Part shown: positions 16,837 to 25,931 of the stretch, one piece after another | How the letters are laid out: every line of letters starts with the position of its first letter | How positions within the stretch are numbered: the stretch's first letter is position 1 | Assembly: GCA_903909375.1 (NCBI GenBank) | Contig: CAIVVM010000036.1 | Span: 124,001 to 188,000, forward strand | Direction of reading: 5' to 3' | Source of the DNA: an uncultured Alphaproteobacteria bacterium | GTDB lineage: Bacteria > Pseudomonadota > Alphaproteobacteria > Caulobacterales > Caulobacteraceae | DNA: 64,000 bases | Translations under genes and position numbers: made by a program | Notes under the pieces: generated by a model | Told to the model about the DNA's origin: nothing | Seen by the model: only the letters and a program-made list of their open reading frames with translations | The model's database searches: none

Positions 16837-19197
16837 TCAGGCAGCGGTTGTGATTTCCGCTTCCACCACGACTGGCCTGGACGCCGCTGCGGTGATCTCG
16901 CGCAGCAGATCAGCCGGTGAGATCGGCTTGCCGACCACGCCATCCATGCCGGCGTCCAGGTAGGCCCGGCGTTGGTGGGACAGCACATTTGCGGTGAGTG
17001 CGACAATCGGGGTCTGCGCCGCCGCCCCACCCAGAGCCCGAATACGTCTCGTCGCTTCCAGCCCGTCGATACCGGGCATCTGGATGTCCATCAGGATCAG
17101 GTCATAGACCTCGCGCTCCGCCGCCTCGACGCCCAGATAGCCATCGCTGGCCGTTTCGACGGAAGCCCCCATCTGCTCCAGCAGTTTCGTGGCGATCAGC
17201 CGGTTGGTCGGATTGTCCTCGACGACCAGCACCCGCACGCGCTCCAGGATCGACAGACCCACCTCCGGTGTCTCGAACCCGGACGCAGTGGTCTCTGCGC
17301 GCACCTCGAACCAGAACGTCGAACCCTGCCCCTCCTTTGAGACAAAGCCGGTATGTCCGTCCATCAGTTCCGCCAGCTTTCGCGTGATGGCCAGACCCAG
17401 GCCGGAGCCGCCGAACTTCCGCGTCGTCGAGGCGTCACCCTGGTTGAAACGGCCGAAAATCCGCGCCTGGGCCGCAGCGGAAATACCGATCCCGGTGTCT
17501 TCCACCTCAAAACGCAGCACCCCCGCATCAGTCCGTCGGCAACGAACAACCACACGGCCGCTTTCGGTGAACTTCACCGCGTTACCGAGCAGGTTGAAGA
17601 GCGCCTGACGCAGACGGACCGGGTCGGACATCACCCATCCCAGATGCGGGTCCGCATCAACGACGAGCTGCAAGCCCTTTGCGCGGGCCTGCGGCTCCAG
17701 CAGTTGGGCCACGCCATGGACCAGCGCCGCAGGGTCGACGGCTTCGATATTGAGCTCAAGCTTGCCGGCTTCGATCTTGGAGAAGTCGATCACGTCGTTG
17801 AGGAGTTCTGAAAGCATCCGGCCACAGGTCAGGGCTTCACCCAGCAGGTTCCGACCATCGGCGGACAGCGACTCGCTCTTGAGCAGATGAAGCACGCCCA
17901 TCACGCCGTTCAGGGGGGTGCGGATTTCGTGACTCATGTTGGCCAGGAAAGCCGCCTTGGCCTCGGCGGCGTCCTCGGCGGCGCGTTGCGCCTCGATCAG
18001 GGCGAGTTCCTGTCGCTTGGCGGCGTCGCAGTCCTGGATCAGACCCACGGCCTTCTGCCAGCGCCCGCTACGGGAAACCTGCAGGTGATGATGCAGGCGC
18101 ACCCATCGTTCGGATCCGTCCGGGCGTACGATGCGCGCTTCAAAGCACTCGCCGGCGCGGGTCTCGCCGCGAATTAGGCGACGGAACGCGGCGCGCACAT
18201 GCGGCAGGTCATCGATATGGAAAGCGGGATACCTGAGCTCGCAAGCGTCCTCATAGCTTGAACCGCTCTGGCCCTGGCCGGTGATCCGCTCGAACTCCGG
18301 TGAACACCAGAAGGTTCGCTTGACGTGATCAATCTCGTAAGCGCCGGCCTCCGCCGCCTGTAACGCCAGGTTCAGTCGGCTGGCTGTGGCCTGAACCTCG
18401 CGACGGGCGCGGCGCATCTGCTGCTCGCCGCGCCGGGCAGCATCGCGGGCCTCGGCCAGCGCCGTAATATCCTCGGATATGCCCTTCAGGCGATAGCGTC
18501 CGCTGGGCTGCGGTTCAGGCCTGACCGTAACCCGCATTGTTATCCATCGGCCATGCACCCGGATGCGGTGCTCGACCTTCGCCGGACGTCCCAGCTCCAG
18601 CGCGCCGGCAAGGGCCTGATACAACGGCGCACGGTCACTCGGGTGGACAAGGGCGTAGAACAGATCAGGTGTCCAGGTCACCTGCGGATCGAACCCCGCC
18701 AGTTCGAGAAGTTCTTCTGACCACCAGATGGTGTCAGCGGCGGGATCATACTCCCAGATGCCGATCCCCGCCGAGGCGCCTAGCGCCTTTCGCGTGCGTC
18801 GCGCGTCCTCGATTTCTTCTCGCGCCGCGCGCCGCGCAGTGGCGTCATACATGGTCACAATGTGCGAGCCGCCCGGCATCAGCTGACGGCGAGAGGCGTA
18901 CCAGGCCCAGTCACCGGTCCGGGTCCTGACCCTGACCTCGTTTTCGTAAAGGTTTCCTAGCTGCGCCGCCTCGGCGCGCGCCTTCATGTCGATGACATCC
19001 TCGGAGTTGAACTGGTCCAGGCACCGGCTACCGATCAGCTCGGCGGCCGACAGCCCGGTAAGCTCTGTCCATGCCGGATTGACCAGCAAGAACCGACCGT
19101 CCGCGCTGACGACATGCATGGGATCGCGACTGTTCTCGAACAGCCACTGCACCATCTCTCTCTTGTCGGCGGCGCGTCTCGAACTCTTCCGAGGCAT
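16837..19197 (-). CDS. Hybrid sensor histidine kinase (PAS-PAS-PAS-HisKA-HATPase-REC)
   Basis: A 786-residue soluble sensor. Three PAS domains (~15-125, ~140-250, ~275-395) precede a coiled linker, the HisKA domain (FLANMSHEIRTPLN, phosphorylatable H423), the ATPase (N box ~535-543, G boxes DTGIGIS and GGSGLGLAI) and a C-terminal receiver with D704 and K757. No membrane helix is predicted, so it senses an intracellular signal. Being hybrid, phosphate probably leaves through a separate Hpt protein and regulator. The gene is alone; no cognate regulator is adjacent. The ChpT encoded 6 kb away serves CckA in relatives, and any link to this kinase would be speculation. Confidence 0.9.
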   Translation of the reverse strand: MPRKSSRRAADKREMVQWLFENSRDPMHVVSADGRFLLVNPAWTELTGLSAAELIGSRCLDQFNSEDVIDMKARAEAAQLGNLYENEVRVRTRTGDWAWYASRRQLMPGGSHIVTMYDATARRAAREEIEDARRTRKALGASAGIGIWEYDPAADTIWWSEELLELAGFDPQVTWTPDLFYALVHPSDRAPLYQALAGALELGRPAKVEHRIRVHGRWITMRVTVRPEPQPSGRYRLKGISEDITALAEARDAARRGEQQMRRARREVQATASRLNLALQAAEAGAYEIDHVKRTFWCSPEFERITGQGQSGSSYEDACELRYPAFHIDDLPHVRAAFRRLIRGETRAGECFEARIVRPDGSERWVRLHHHLQVSRSGRWQKAVGLIQDCDAAKRQELALIEAQRAAEDAAEAKAAFLANMSHEIRTPLNGVMGVLHLLKSESLSADGRNLLGEALTCGRMLSELLNDVIDFSKIEAGKLELNIEAVDPAALVHGVAQLLEPQARAKGLQLVVDADPHLGWVMSDPVRLRQALFNLLGNAVKFTESGRVVVRCRRTDAGVLRFEVEDTGIGISAAAQARIFGRFNQGDASTTRKFGGSGLGLAITRKLAELMDGHTGFVSKEGQGSTFWFEVRAETTASGFETPEVGLSILERVRVLVVEDNPTNRLIATKLLEQMGASVETASDGYLGVEAAEREVYDLILMDIQMPGIDGLEATRRIRALGGAAAQTPIVALTANVLSHQRRAYLDAGMDGVVGKPISPADLLREITAAASRPVVVEAEITTAA

Positions 19198-19269
19198 CGG
19201 TTTTTCCCCGTCGTCGAGGAACCCTACGCCCGGCCGAGTAAATTTAGGGTTGCATCGCTACCGAGGGTA

Positions 19270-20460
19270 TCAAAAGGCACTTTCACCCGTGATCGCGCGA
19301 CCCAGGATCAGGGCGTGCACGTCATGGGCGCCTTCATAAGTATTCACGGTCTCAAGGTTCGCGGCATGTCGCATGACGTGGTACTCGCCGGAGATGCCGT
19401 TGCCACCGTGCATGTCACGGGCGACGCGCGCGATATCCAGAGCCTTGCCGCAGTTGTTGCGCTTCAACATCGAGATGGCCTCGGGGACCCAGGCGCCCTC
19501 ATCGATCAGTCGGCCAAGCGCCAGCGCCCCTTCGAAGCCCAGGGCGATCTCGGTGGACATGTCGGCCAGCTTCTTCTGCACCAGCTGGCGCGAGGCCAGG
19601 GTGCGACCAAAAAGGCTGCGGCTCGACACATAGTCCCGCGAGGCGTGCATGCAAAACTCTGCAGCGCCCATCGCGCCCCACGCAATACCGTAGCGGGCCT
19701 TGTTCAGGCAAGAGAACGGACCGCGCAAACCTTCCACGTTGGGGAGAATGGCGTCGTCGGACACAAAAACGTCGGTGAGCGAAATCTCGCCGGTCACCGA
19801 CGCCCTCAGGCTGAGCTTTCCAAGGATCTTCGGCGTCTCGAACCCCTTGATCCCGCGATCCACGAGGAAGCCGCGGATCTTGCCGTCGAGCTTGGCCCAG
19901 ACGAGGGCCACGTCACTGACCGGGCTGTTGGTGATCCACATTTTCGCACCGTTGAGCACGAAACCGCCGGGAACCTTCTTCGCCACCGTGCGCATCGAGG
20001 CCGGATCGGACCCGCCGTCGGGCTCGGTGAGGCCGAAGCAACCGATGATCCGTCCCGCCGCCATGCCGGGCAGGTACTTGCGCTTCTGCTCCTCCGAGCC
20101 GAAGGCGAAGATCGGATACATGACCAGCGACGACTGCACGCTCATGGCCGAGCGGTAGCCGCTGTCGATCGCCTCGATCTCACGGGCGATCAGGCCATAG
20201 GCCACGTGGTTGACCCCGGCGCAGCCGTACTCTTCAGGAAGCGTGGGACCCAGAAATCCCAGCTCGCCCATCTCGGTCATGATCTCGCGGTCGAACCGCT
20301 CGTCGGCATAGGCGGAGACCACCCGCGGCAGCAGCTTTTCGCGGGCATACTGGCGCGCGGCGTCCCAGACCATCCGCTCATCTTCCGACAGGCGCGATGA
20401 GAGGTCGAGGGGATCGTCCCATCGGTAAGTCTTCTGCGGGGCGCCAGCATCGAGCGGCAT
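19270..20460 (-). CDS. gcdH: Glutaryl-CoA dehydrogenase
   Basis: A 396-residue FAD enzyme of the acyl-CoA dehydrogenase family. The C-terminal block [20 protein letters not shown], with the catalytic glutamate in YEGAHD, and the ending [10 protein letters not shown] are distinctive of glutaryl-CoA dehydrogenase, which converts glutaryl-CoA to crotonyl-CoA plus CO2 in lysine, tryptophan and aromatic degradation. FAD-binding blocks [16 protein letters not shown] and [12 protein letters not shown] are intact. AGGAG stands 7 bases before the ATG. It is downstream of and probably co-transcribed with the crotonase-family gene (42-base gap). Confidence 0.92.
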   Translation of the reverse strand: MPLDAGAPQKTYRWDDPLDLSSRLSEDERMVWDAARQYAREKLLPRVVSAYADERFDREIMTEMGELGFLGPTLPEEYGCAGVNHVAYGLIAREIEAIDSGYRSAMSVQSSLVMYPIFAFGSEEQKRKYLPGMAAGRIIGCFGLTEPDGGSDPASMRTVAKKVPGGFVLNGAKMWITNSPVSDVALVWAKLDGKIRGFLVDRGIKGFETPKILGKLSLRASVTGEISLTDVFVSDDAILPNVEGLRGPFSCLNKARYGIAWGAMGAAEFCMHASRDYVSSRSLFGRTLASRQLVQKKLADMSTEIALGFEGALALGRLIDEGAWVPEAISMLKRNNCGKALDIARVARDMHGGNGISGEYHVMRHAANLETVNTYEGAHDVHALILGRAITGESAF

Positions 20461-20502
20461 GGGAAACTCCTGTCAGATCGGTGGCGGGCAGATAGCGGGT
20501 TT

Positions 20503-21327
20503 TCAGGTCCCCGTGTAGACGCCTTTGCGCTTCTCCAGGAAGGCAGCCCGCGATTCCTTTGCGTCGTTGCGGGCGCGGCCCACGAAATCGAGGCCAAGCG
20601 TCTCGAACCGAAGCGCTGCGGCGAGGTCGCAATCGACGTTGTGCTGTAGCACGCGCTTGGACATCCGAAGCGCCAGCGGCGGCCATTGGGTCATCTCGTC
20701 GGCGTAGGAGACCGCTGCGTCCAGTAGTTCGGTCGCCGGCACGATCCGGTTGAGCAACCCCAGCCTGAGCGCCTCGTCGGCGCCCACCGCCCGGCTGGTG
20801 AAGATCATGTCGGCGGCGGCGGCATAGCCCACGACGCGCGGCAGGAAGAAGCTGAGCCCCGAATCCGGCGACAGGTTGCGTTCGATGAAGACGCTCTTGA
20901 AACGAGCCAGTTCCGAACCGATCCGAACGTCACAGGCCAGCGCTGTCGACAGGCCGGCGCCGGCCGCAACCCCGTTGATGGCTCCGATCACGGGCTTATC
21001 GAAGCTGGCCCACATGGTCGCCCAGCGCCCGACCCAGCCCATTTCGTCCAGCTTGTCGTTCTGCGTGGCGCGAACCTGACCGCCCTCAGACATGACGGCC
21101 GCGCCTGCCGCCAGATCGGCCCCGGCGCAGAAACCGCGCCCCGCACCGGTCAACACCAGAGCCCGGAGATCATCGTCGGCGCGAACAGCGGTCAGAACGG
21201 CCTCGACCTCGGCGCGCATGGCGGCGGACAGTGCGTTCAAACGGTCGGGATTGTTGAGGGTCAGAACACCCACATGTCCGCGTCGTTCGAATGTGGTGAA
21301 CTCAAGAGCCTGTTGAACGTCCGCCAC
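20503..21327 (-). CDS. Crotonase-superfamily protein, PaaG-like enoyl-CoA isomerase/hydratase
   Basis: A 274-residue protein starting at GTG 21327 behind GGGAGG. The crotonase fold is clear (FCAGADL and GVAAGAGLSTALACD form the oxyanion hole). Both catalytic glutamates of classic enoyl-CoA hydratase are replaced: the first (GCELA) by serine in LSTAL and the second (QPE) by phenylalanine in KSVFIE. Instead there is an aspartate in LSPDSG, the position used by PaaG, which isomerises a ring-epoxide to an oxepin-CoA or shifts double bonds. An isomerase is therefore more likely than a hydratase. It precedes gcdH, placing it in acyl-CoA breakdown. Confidence 0.8.
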   Translation of the reverse strand: MADVQQALEFTTFERRGHVGVLTLNNPDRLNALSAAMRAEVEAVLTAVRADDDLRALVLTGAGRGFCAGADLAAGAAVMSEGGQVRATQNDKLDEMGWVGRWATMWASFDKPVIGAINGVAAGAGLSTALACDVRIGSELARFKSVFIERNLSPDSGLSFFLPRVVGYAAAADMIFTSRAVGADEALRLGLLNRIVPATELLDAAVSYADEMTQWPPLALRMSKRVLQHNVDCDLAAALRFETLGLDFVGRARNDAKESRAAFLEKRKGVYTGT

Positions 21328-21386
21328 TGAAAGCCTCCCTGATGTGTGGGCCCTACAATCGCGCCGAACGGCCAGTCAGGAAAGGG

Positions 21387-23525
21387 CTAGAAGCTGACGT
21401 CCACCGAAGCCCGGACCGAGCGCGGTGTTCCGAAGAGGATGTTGTGGTCGCCATGGCTGGTGGCGACATAGCGGCTGTCGAACAGGTTCTCGATGTTGAT
21501 CTGACCGCGAACGCGTTTGTTCACCTTCAGGAAGACGGCGACGTCAGCACGGGTGAAGGCTGGCAGGGTCACCGCGTTTGAGATCGACGCAAACCGGGCG
21601 CCCTGGTGAATCAGCCCCAGTCCCACCGACACGACCGGCGTTACGTCGTAGCGATTCCACAGCGAGAATGTCTGCTTCGGCACAAGCGCCACATCACGGC
21701 CGGCAGGGGCGGCGGCGGTCGCACGACGGATCTCGGCGTCCTGCAGCGCATAGCCGCCGGCGACCTCCCAGCGGGACGAGAGGCGACCGGCGACACTGAC
21801 TTCGAGGCCCAGGGACCTCTGGGCGCCGGTAAGCACCACCTGGCCGGGTCGCGCCGGATCGGGAGAGGTCGTGTTGTCTCGGTCGAGTTGATAGAGGGCG
21901 GCCGTCACGAGCAGGCTGGGGTTGATCTCCCACTTGGCGCCCACTTCAAGATTTTCAAACGTCTCAGGTTTGAGCCCTTCGGTGATCGTCGTGAGTGATG
22001 AAAACTGGTCGCCCGACGCCGGCAGGTACGAGACGCTGTAGCTGCCGTAGATCGAGACGGGCGTCACAGGTTTGTAGACGAGGCCAAGCCGTGGCGACCA
22101 AAGCCCGTCGCGACGGCTGAAATCCCGCCGACCGACCACGGTCGTCCGGCGATCCTGGACCTCCACCTCGAACCGGTCGTAACGCAGGCCAGCCAGGAGT
22201 TGCCACTGGGACGTCAACTCGACCTGGTTCTGAACATAGGCTGCAGCCACGGTGACCTTGACCCGATTGCTGGCGTCTGCGCCCGCGTTGGAGAAGACAA
22301 TCGGAAGTCCGCGCCGCACAGGATCAGCAAAGGGGTTTCCGGCCAGGGTCGTCGGGCCGTTCGCAGCGCCGAAGCGACCCGTCAGGCGCAGGTTCTCGGT
22401 GCGCTGGCGACCAAACTCGAACCCCGCCAGGATCGTGTTGGACACACCGCCCCATGTGGTCTTCCAGACGACGTCCGTCTGGTTGAACAGGTTGTCGCGC
22501 GGCGAGATGTTCCGGTAGGCCTGCAGGGGATAGGTCGCCGGAGCCCCGTTCGGACCGGCCACGGCCGCGCCGGCCGGGAAGATGTTGTCGTAGGTCTTGG
22601 CATAGTCGCCATAGACGGTTCGGTTGCGGAGCGTCAGGTTCGCAGAAAGCTCATACTCCATCGCCAGATTGACCACATCGATATTGGTCGTGCTGTAACT
22701 GCGCTCCGGATCTCCGAAGAAGGCGCTGCGCGGCGCGGGAGACGGGCGGCCGTTGAACGACGGAACCCCGCGATCAGTGGTCCGGTCATCCTCGAAGTGT
22801 TCATAGGCCATCGAAATGGTCAGGCCGTCGGCGTTGCGCCAGGATACCGAGGGATTGATCCCCCAACGTTCCAGATTGACGAAGTCCCGGAAGCTCTCCG
22901 AGCGCTGAAAGAGGCCGACCACGCGCCCGGATACCCCGTCATCCAGGGGTTGGCTCATATCCAGGGTGAACCGGCGGTGGTTCCAGGATCCCAGTTCAGC
23001 TGAAAGCTTGCGCTCATCCGAGCCATCGGCGGTCTTGGTCACCCGATTGATCACACCGCCGCCGCCGCCGCGCCCGAAGATCATGGCGTTGGGGCCCTTG
23101 AGCACCTCCACCCTCTCAACATTGTAGAGGTCGCGGATGTACTGGACGTCGTCACGCACGCCGTTGACGAAGAAGTCCGCCGTGGTGGCGTTGCCACGGA
23201 TGGTGGGCGCGTCCCGATGGCCCTCGCCCTGCCCGACGCCCACACCGGGCACATAACGGAAGACATCCGAGAGGTTCTGGATCGACTGGTCGCGGATCAG
23301 CTGGTCGGTGATCACGCTGACCGACTGGGGCACATCGCGCAGCGGCGTGTCGGTCCGGGTCGCCGTCGACGTCCGGGATGCGCCGTAGTCAACGTCGCGC
23401 CGGGCCGTCACGACCAGGGCGGAGACTTCGGGAGCCTCGGCGTCTTCGGATTGCGCCGGCGCAACCCCGAGGGCCAGGATCAGCGGCGCGAGGGTCGCGG
23501 CGACGGACAGGCGTGAGTGGCTCAT
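21387..23525 (-). CDS. TonB-dependent siderophore receptor
   Basis: A 712-residue outer-membrane receptor. After a signal peptide (~1-26) comes a plug domain (TDTPLRDVPQSVSVITDQLI, IQNLSDVFRYVPGVGVGQGE, NVERVEVLKGPNAMIFGRGG) and a 22-strand barrel ending in the phenylalanine of ASVDVSF. The TALVVTARR-like region replaces the TonB box. The plug motifs are those of the FhuA/Fiu-type ferric siderophore branch. There is no N-terminal STN signalling domain, so it probably does not drive a sigma/anti-sigma pair. A Fur-box-like site lies 69 bases before the ATG, fitting iron-repressed expression. Confidence 0.9.
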   Translation of the reverse strand: MSHSRLSVAATLAPLILALGVAPAQSEDAEAPEVSALVVTARRDVDYGASRTSTATRTDTPLRDVPQSVSVITDQLIRDQSIQNLSDVFRYVPGVGVGQGEGHRDAPTIRGNATTADFFVNGVRDDVQYIRDLYNVERVEVLKGPNAMIFGRGGGGGVINRVTKTADGSDERKLSAELGSWNHRRFTLDMSQPLDDGVSGRVVGLFQRSESFRDFVNLERWGINPSVSWRNADGLTISMAYEHFEDDRTTDRGVPSFNGRPSPAPRSAFFGDPERSYSTTNIDVVNLAMEYELSANLTLRNRTVYGDYAKTYDNIFPAGAAVAGPNGAPATYPLQAYRNISPRDNLFNQTDVVWKTTWGGVSNTILAGFEFGRQRTENLRLTGRFGAANGPTTLAGNPFADPVRRGLPIVFSNAGADASNRVKVTVAAAYVQNQVELTSQWQLLAGLRYDRFEVEVQDRRTTVVGRRDFSRRDGLWSPRLGLVYKPVTPVSIYGSYSVSYLPASGDQFSSLTTITEGLKPETFENLEVGAKWEINPSLLVTAALYQLDRDNTTSPDPARPGQVVLTGAQRSLGLEVSVAGRLSSRWEVAGGYALQDAEIRRATAAAPAGRDVALVPKQTFSLWNRYDVTPVVSVGLGLIHQGARFASISNAVTLPAFTRADVAVFLKVNKRVRGQINIENLFDSRYVATSHGDHNILFGTPRSVRASVDVSF

Positions 23526-23593
23526 GGGCTGGCGGACCGGAAGACTACTGCAACTGAGAAGCGTTCTTAGGCCGTTGCCCCGAGACTGGCAAT

Positions 23594-23612
23594 GCGAATG
23601 ATTATCAATAAC
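23594..23612 (-). promoter_or_regulatory. Fur-box-like iron operator upstream of the siderophore receptor
   Basis: Read on the minus strand the 19 bases GTTATTGATAATCATTCGC agree with the E. coli Fur consensus at 15 of 19 positions, including an unbroken core TGATAATCATT. It lies 69 bases before the receptor ATG and just after the truncated PepSY gene. Alphaproteobacteria in this order use Fur, so repression under iron sufficiency is likely. Confidence 0.7.
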
Positions 23613-23626
23613 GACTTCGGACGACG

Positions 23627-23995
23627 CTATGCGCCGTTTCGGCCAAACTGGCGGCGCGCCTGGGCCATCAGAGCCAGAGGCCGGTCGCCGACGATACGAA
23701 CATGGCCCAACACAGCCACGACCGGGTCCCCGGCCTTCTGGGGCAACCGCACCTGGGTGAGGATCACGCGCGTTCCGAAGGCTGCCTGCGCGGCATCAGC
23801 ATAGGCCTTGATGGGCTCTGCAACCCTGGCCCCGGTGACGGCGTATCTCTGAGCATAGAGAACACGGTCGATCTGATCGTGCCAGACCAAGGCGGAACCG
23901 GTGACACTCAACGGGATCAGGGCCACGAGCAGACCAACGCCCAGCCACAGGTGGACGGTCAGCCAAAAGCGCCGGAGGCCTTTGAGCGGTGTCAT
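23627..23995 (-). pseudogene. Truncated PepSY-associated membrane protein
   Basis: A 122-codon frame from ATG 23995, behind GGGGAAA. Residues ~1-90 match the N-terminus of PepSY-domain iron-regulated membrane proteins: MTPLKGLRRFWLTVHLWLGV (first helix with the conserved histidine), GSALVWHDQIDRVLY, then an AYADAAQAAFG PepSY segment. Full-length relatives have ~370-500 residues with three or four helices; here the frame ends after ARRQFGRNGA. No continuation is present before the receptor gene. PepSY proteins commonly accompany siderophore receptors and reduce ferric complexes, so this looks like a decayed or deleted partner. A short functional single-helix form cannot be excluded. Confidence 0.65.
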
Positions 23996-24031
23996 GACCG
24001 GTTTCCCCGGGGGCCAGAATTTGGCGGCAGG

Positions 24032-24051
24032 AATTGCTAATGCGAGCAATT
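24032..24051. promoter_or_regulatory. Perfect 7-6-7 inverted repeat upstream of the PepSY gene
   Basis: AATTGCT-AATGCG-AGCAATT is a perfect inverted repeat ending 37 bases before the PepSY ATG. It is AT-rich relative to its surroundings. It resembles but does not match a Fur box; it may be a second iron-responsive or unrelated operator. Confidence 0.4.
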
Positions 24052-24143
24052 CGCAAGAACAAGCCCCGACCCTTCAGCGCCCTTGGGCCGCTCCGGACGT
24101 TGAGCCTTCGGTAACCCTCCAGGCGCAGTCTTCAGTTCGCACC

Positions 24144-24317
24144 ATGGCGATTCTGAAACCCTTCCTGATGCTGGCGAGCGTAGCCTTCGTGACCGGGTTT
24201 GCCGGGTATCTGGCTGTGTTGAGCCTTGCGGCGCCGATCACGCCCGACGAATACCAGCACGCACAGATACCTGCGGCCTCCACGCCGGATGACTGGAATA
24301 TCGGCAAGCGCATCTAG
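24144..24317 (+). CDS. Small single-helix membrane protein
   Basis: A 57-residue frame from ATG 24144: MAILKPFLMLASVAFVTGFA, one hydrophobic helix (~5-30), then a short polar tail ending DDWNIGKRI. The organisation fits a small inner-membrane protein with the tail outside, or an uncleaved signal sequence. The ribosome site is weak, and longer in-frame extensions overlap the divergent PepSY gene. I recognise no family. It converges on cysQ with 8 bases between the stops. Confidence 0.5.
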   Translation: MAILKPFLMLASVAFVTGFAGYLAVLSLAAPITPDEYQHAQIPAASTPDDWNIGKRI

Positions 24318-24325
24318 GCGCGCCG

Positions 24326-25093
24326 TCAGCCACCCCGCGCGACAAACCAGCCATTGCGGAAGCCGGCGTCCGCCTTGCCATAGCCGAACGGCTTGCCTTC
24401 GGGGGTCAGGAAGGTTCCCCCGGCGGCCTCAAGCACCGCATGGCCGGCCGCAACATCCCATTCCATGGTCGGCCCGTGGCGCGGATAGATGTCCGCCGAG
24501 CCTTCCGCGATCCGGCAGAGCTTTATCGAACTGTCCATCGGCTCACGGTGATCAAACCCGTATTCGGCGATCAGCTTCTGGATCGTCTCATCCTTCATGG
24601 TGTGGCTCACCAGTGCAATCGCCTCGCCCTTTGGCCAGGGCCGCACCCGCACCGGCGCGGAAGGACCACCGCGGGTCCGCTTCAGCACCTCACCCTTATG
24701 CGTATACCAGGTCTCGCCGGTCGGCGGCGCCGACACAGCGCCCGCGACGGGACGACCATCCTGGATCAGGCCGATATTGACGGTGAAGTTGGGGTCGCCC
24801 CGCACGAACGCCTTGGTGCCGTCCAGCGGATCAACGAGGAAAAATCGCGGGCCAATAGCGTCAGGCGTCCCGAATTCGCTCGCGTCCTCCTCCGAGATCA
24901 CCGGAATATCGGGAAACCGCGCGGCAAGGTGCTCCAGAATCAGGGCCTCGCCACGTTTGTCGGCTTCGGTCACCGGGCTCTCATCGGCCTTGTGCGTCAC
25001 GGTCAGGCCCGAGCGCCAGAGCGGCAGTATCAGGGCGGCAGCAGCCTCGCAGATCTCGGCCAGCACCTGACCCACGTCATTGTCTTCGCTCAA
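24326..25093 (-). CDS. cysQ: 3'(2'),5'-bisphosphate nucleotidase CysQ (inositol monophosphatase family)
   Basis: The recognisable protein is ~255 residues: VLAEICEAAAALILPLW, SPVTEADKRGEALI, PVISEEDA, the metal site LVDPLDGTKAFVRG and the C-terminal EWDVAAGHAVLEAAGG. This set, with the DGTK and short loops, fits CysQ, which degrades 3'-phosphoadenosine 5'-phosphate from sulfate assimilation. The start is uncertain. An ATG at 25285 would run into the divergent chpT gene; TTG 25093 (LSEDNDVGQ) and GTG 25075 are the plausible starts, and GAGGGTGAG immediately upstream of the TTG serves better for a slightly downstream start. Confidence 0.8.
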   Translation of the reverse strand: MSEDNDVGQVLAEICEAAAALILPLWRSGLTVTHKADESPVTEADKRGEALILEHLAARFPDIPVISEEDASEFGTPDAIGPRFFLVDPLDGTKAFVRGDPNFTVNIGLIQDGRPVAGAVSAPPTGETWYTHKGEVLKRTRGGPSAPVRVRPWPKGEAIALVSHTMKDETIQKLIAEYGFDHREPMDSSIKLCRIAEGSADIYPRHGPTMEWDVAAGHAVLEAAGGTFLTPEGKPFGYGKADAGFRNGWFVARGG

Positions 25094-25210
25094 CTCACCC
25101 TCGGCGTTTTCATTCCGGAAGCGCCGAACGGCGACCTCGCAGCGTGACCGACTTCGTACAGACACCGCAGCGTTTGCCCAAGGCGCAAATCGCGCCAAGC
25201 TGGCGGCGCC

Positions 25211-25864
25211 ATGACTGACCCCGACAACACCGCCGTGATCCGCCCCGCCGAGCTGGCCGCCTATCTGGCAGCGCGGATGTGTCATGACTTCATCAGTCCG
25301 GCCAGCGCCATCAGTTCCGGCCTCGACCTGCTGGAGGACCCTTCGGCGCAGGACATGCGCGAGGAGGCCATGGGCCTGATCGCAAGTTCAGCGAAGAAGC
25401 TGGCCGACCAGCTGTCGTTCTGTCGCGTGGCGTTCGGAGCCTCGGCCTCGGCAGAGACCTTTGACGTGCGGGAACTGGAAAAGCTGGCGCAGGGCGCCTT
25501 CGCCCACATGCGAGCGACATTGGACTGGCATGTGGACACGCCGGCCGTAAACAAACCGGCGGCCCGGACACTGCTAAATCTTGCCCAGATGGCGGGGGCG
25601 GCGTTGCCCACCGGCGGGATTGCGCGGGTGCGTGCGGTTCAGGAGGCGACCTCCCTTGTGATCGCCATCGAGGCAGAAGGTCCCCGCGCGCGGCTGCGGC
25701 CCGAGGTGCTGGCCGGACTATGCGGTGAACCGCAGGGCGAAGGCCTGCACGGCCACTGGGTGCAAGCCTATTACGTGCACCTCTTTGTCACCGACGCGGA
25801 AGGGCGGGTGTTCGCAGACGCCCAGGCCGAACGGGTTGTGTTCGCCGCGACATTGCCGACCTAG
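25211..25864 (+). CDS. chpT: Histidine phosphotransferase ChpT
   Basis: A 217-residue protein. Residues 15-90 form a histidine-kinase-like dimerisation helix pair with ARMCHDFISPASAISSGLDL, phosphorylatable H25, and LASSAKKLADQLSF-type second helix. The C-terminal half is a degenerate ATPase-like fold ending GPRARLRPEVLAGL, GHWVQAYYVHLFV. It matches the Caulobacter ChpT throughout. In that genus ChpT carries phosphate from the hybrid kinase CckA to the master regulator CtrA and to CpdR, controlling cell-cycle progression; it is essential there. It heads a three-gene unit with a single-domain response regulator and a CheR-type methyltransferase. Confidence 0.95.
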   Translation: MTDPDNTAVIRPAELAAYLAARMCHDFISPASAISSGLDLLEDPSAQDMREEAMGLIASSAKKLADQLSFCRVAFGASASAETFDVRELEKLAQGAFAHMRATLDWHVDTPAVNKPAARTLLNLAQMAGAALPTGGIARVRAVQEATSLVIAIEAEGPRARLRPEVLAGLCGEPQGEGLHGHWVQAYYVHLFVTDAEGRVFADAQAERVVFAATLPT

Positions 25865-25931
25865 CCCCAACACCCGGCGTTAACCCGGCCGAGCGACAAT
25901 CCGGACCCACGCATCCGGAGTGTGTCCGCAC

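Noticed and set aside
24326..25285. CysQ start at ATG 25285
   Set aside because: It would overlap the divergent chpT coding region by 75 bases, and residues 1-64 have no family similarity; an internal TTG or GTG start is more plausible.
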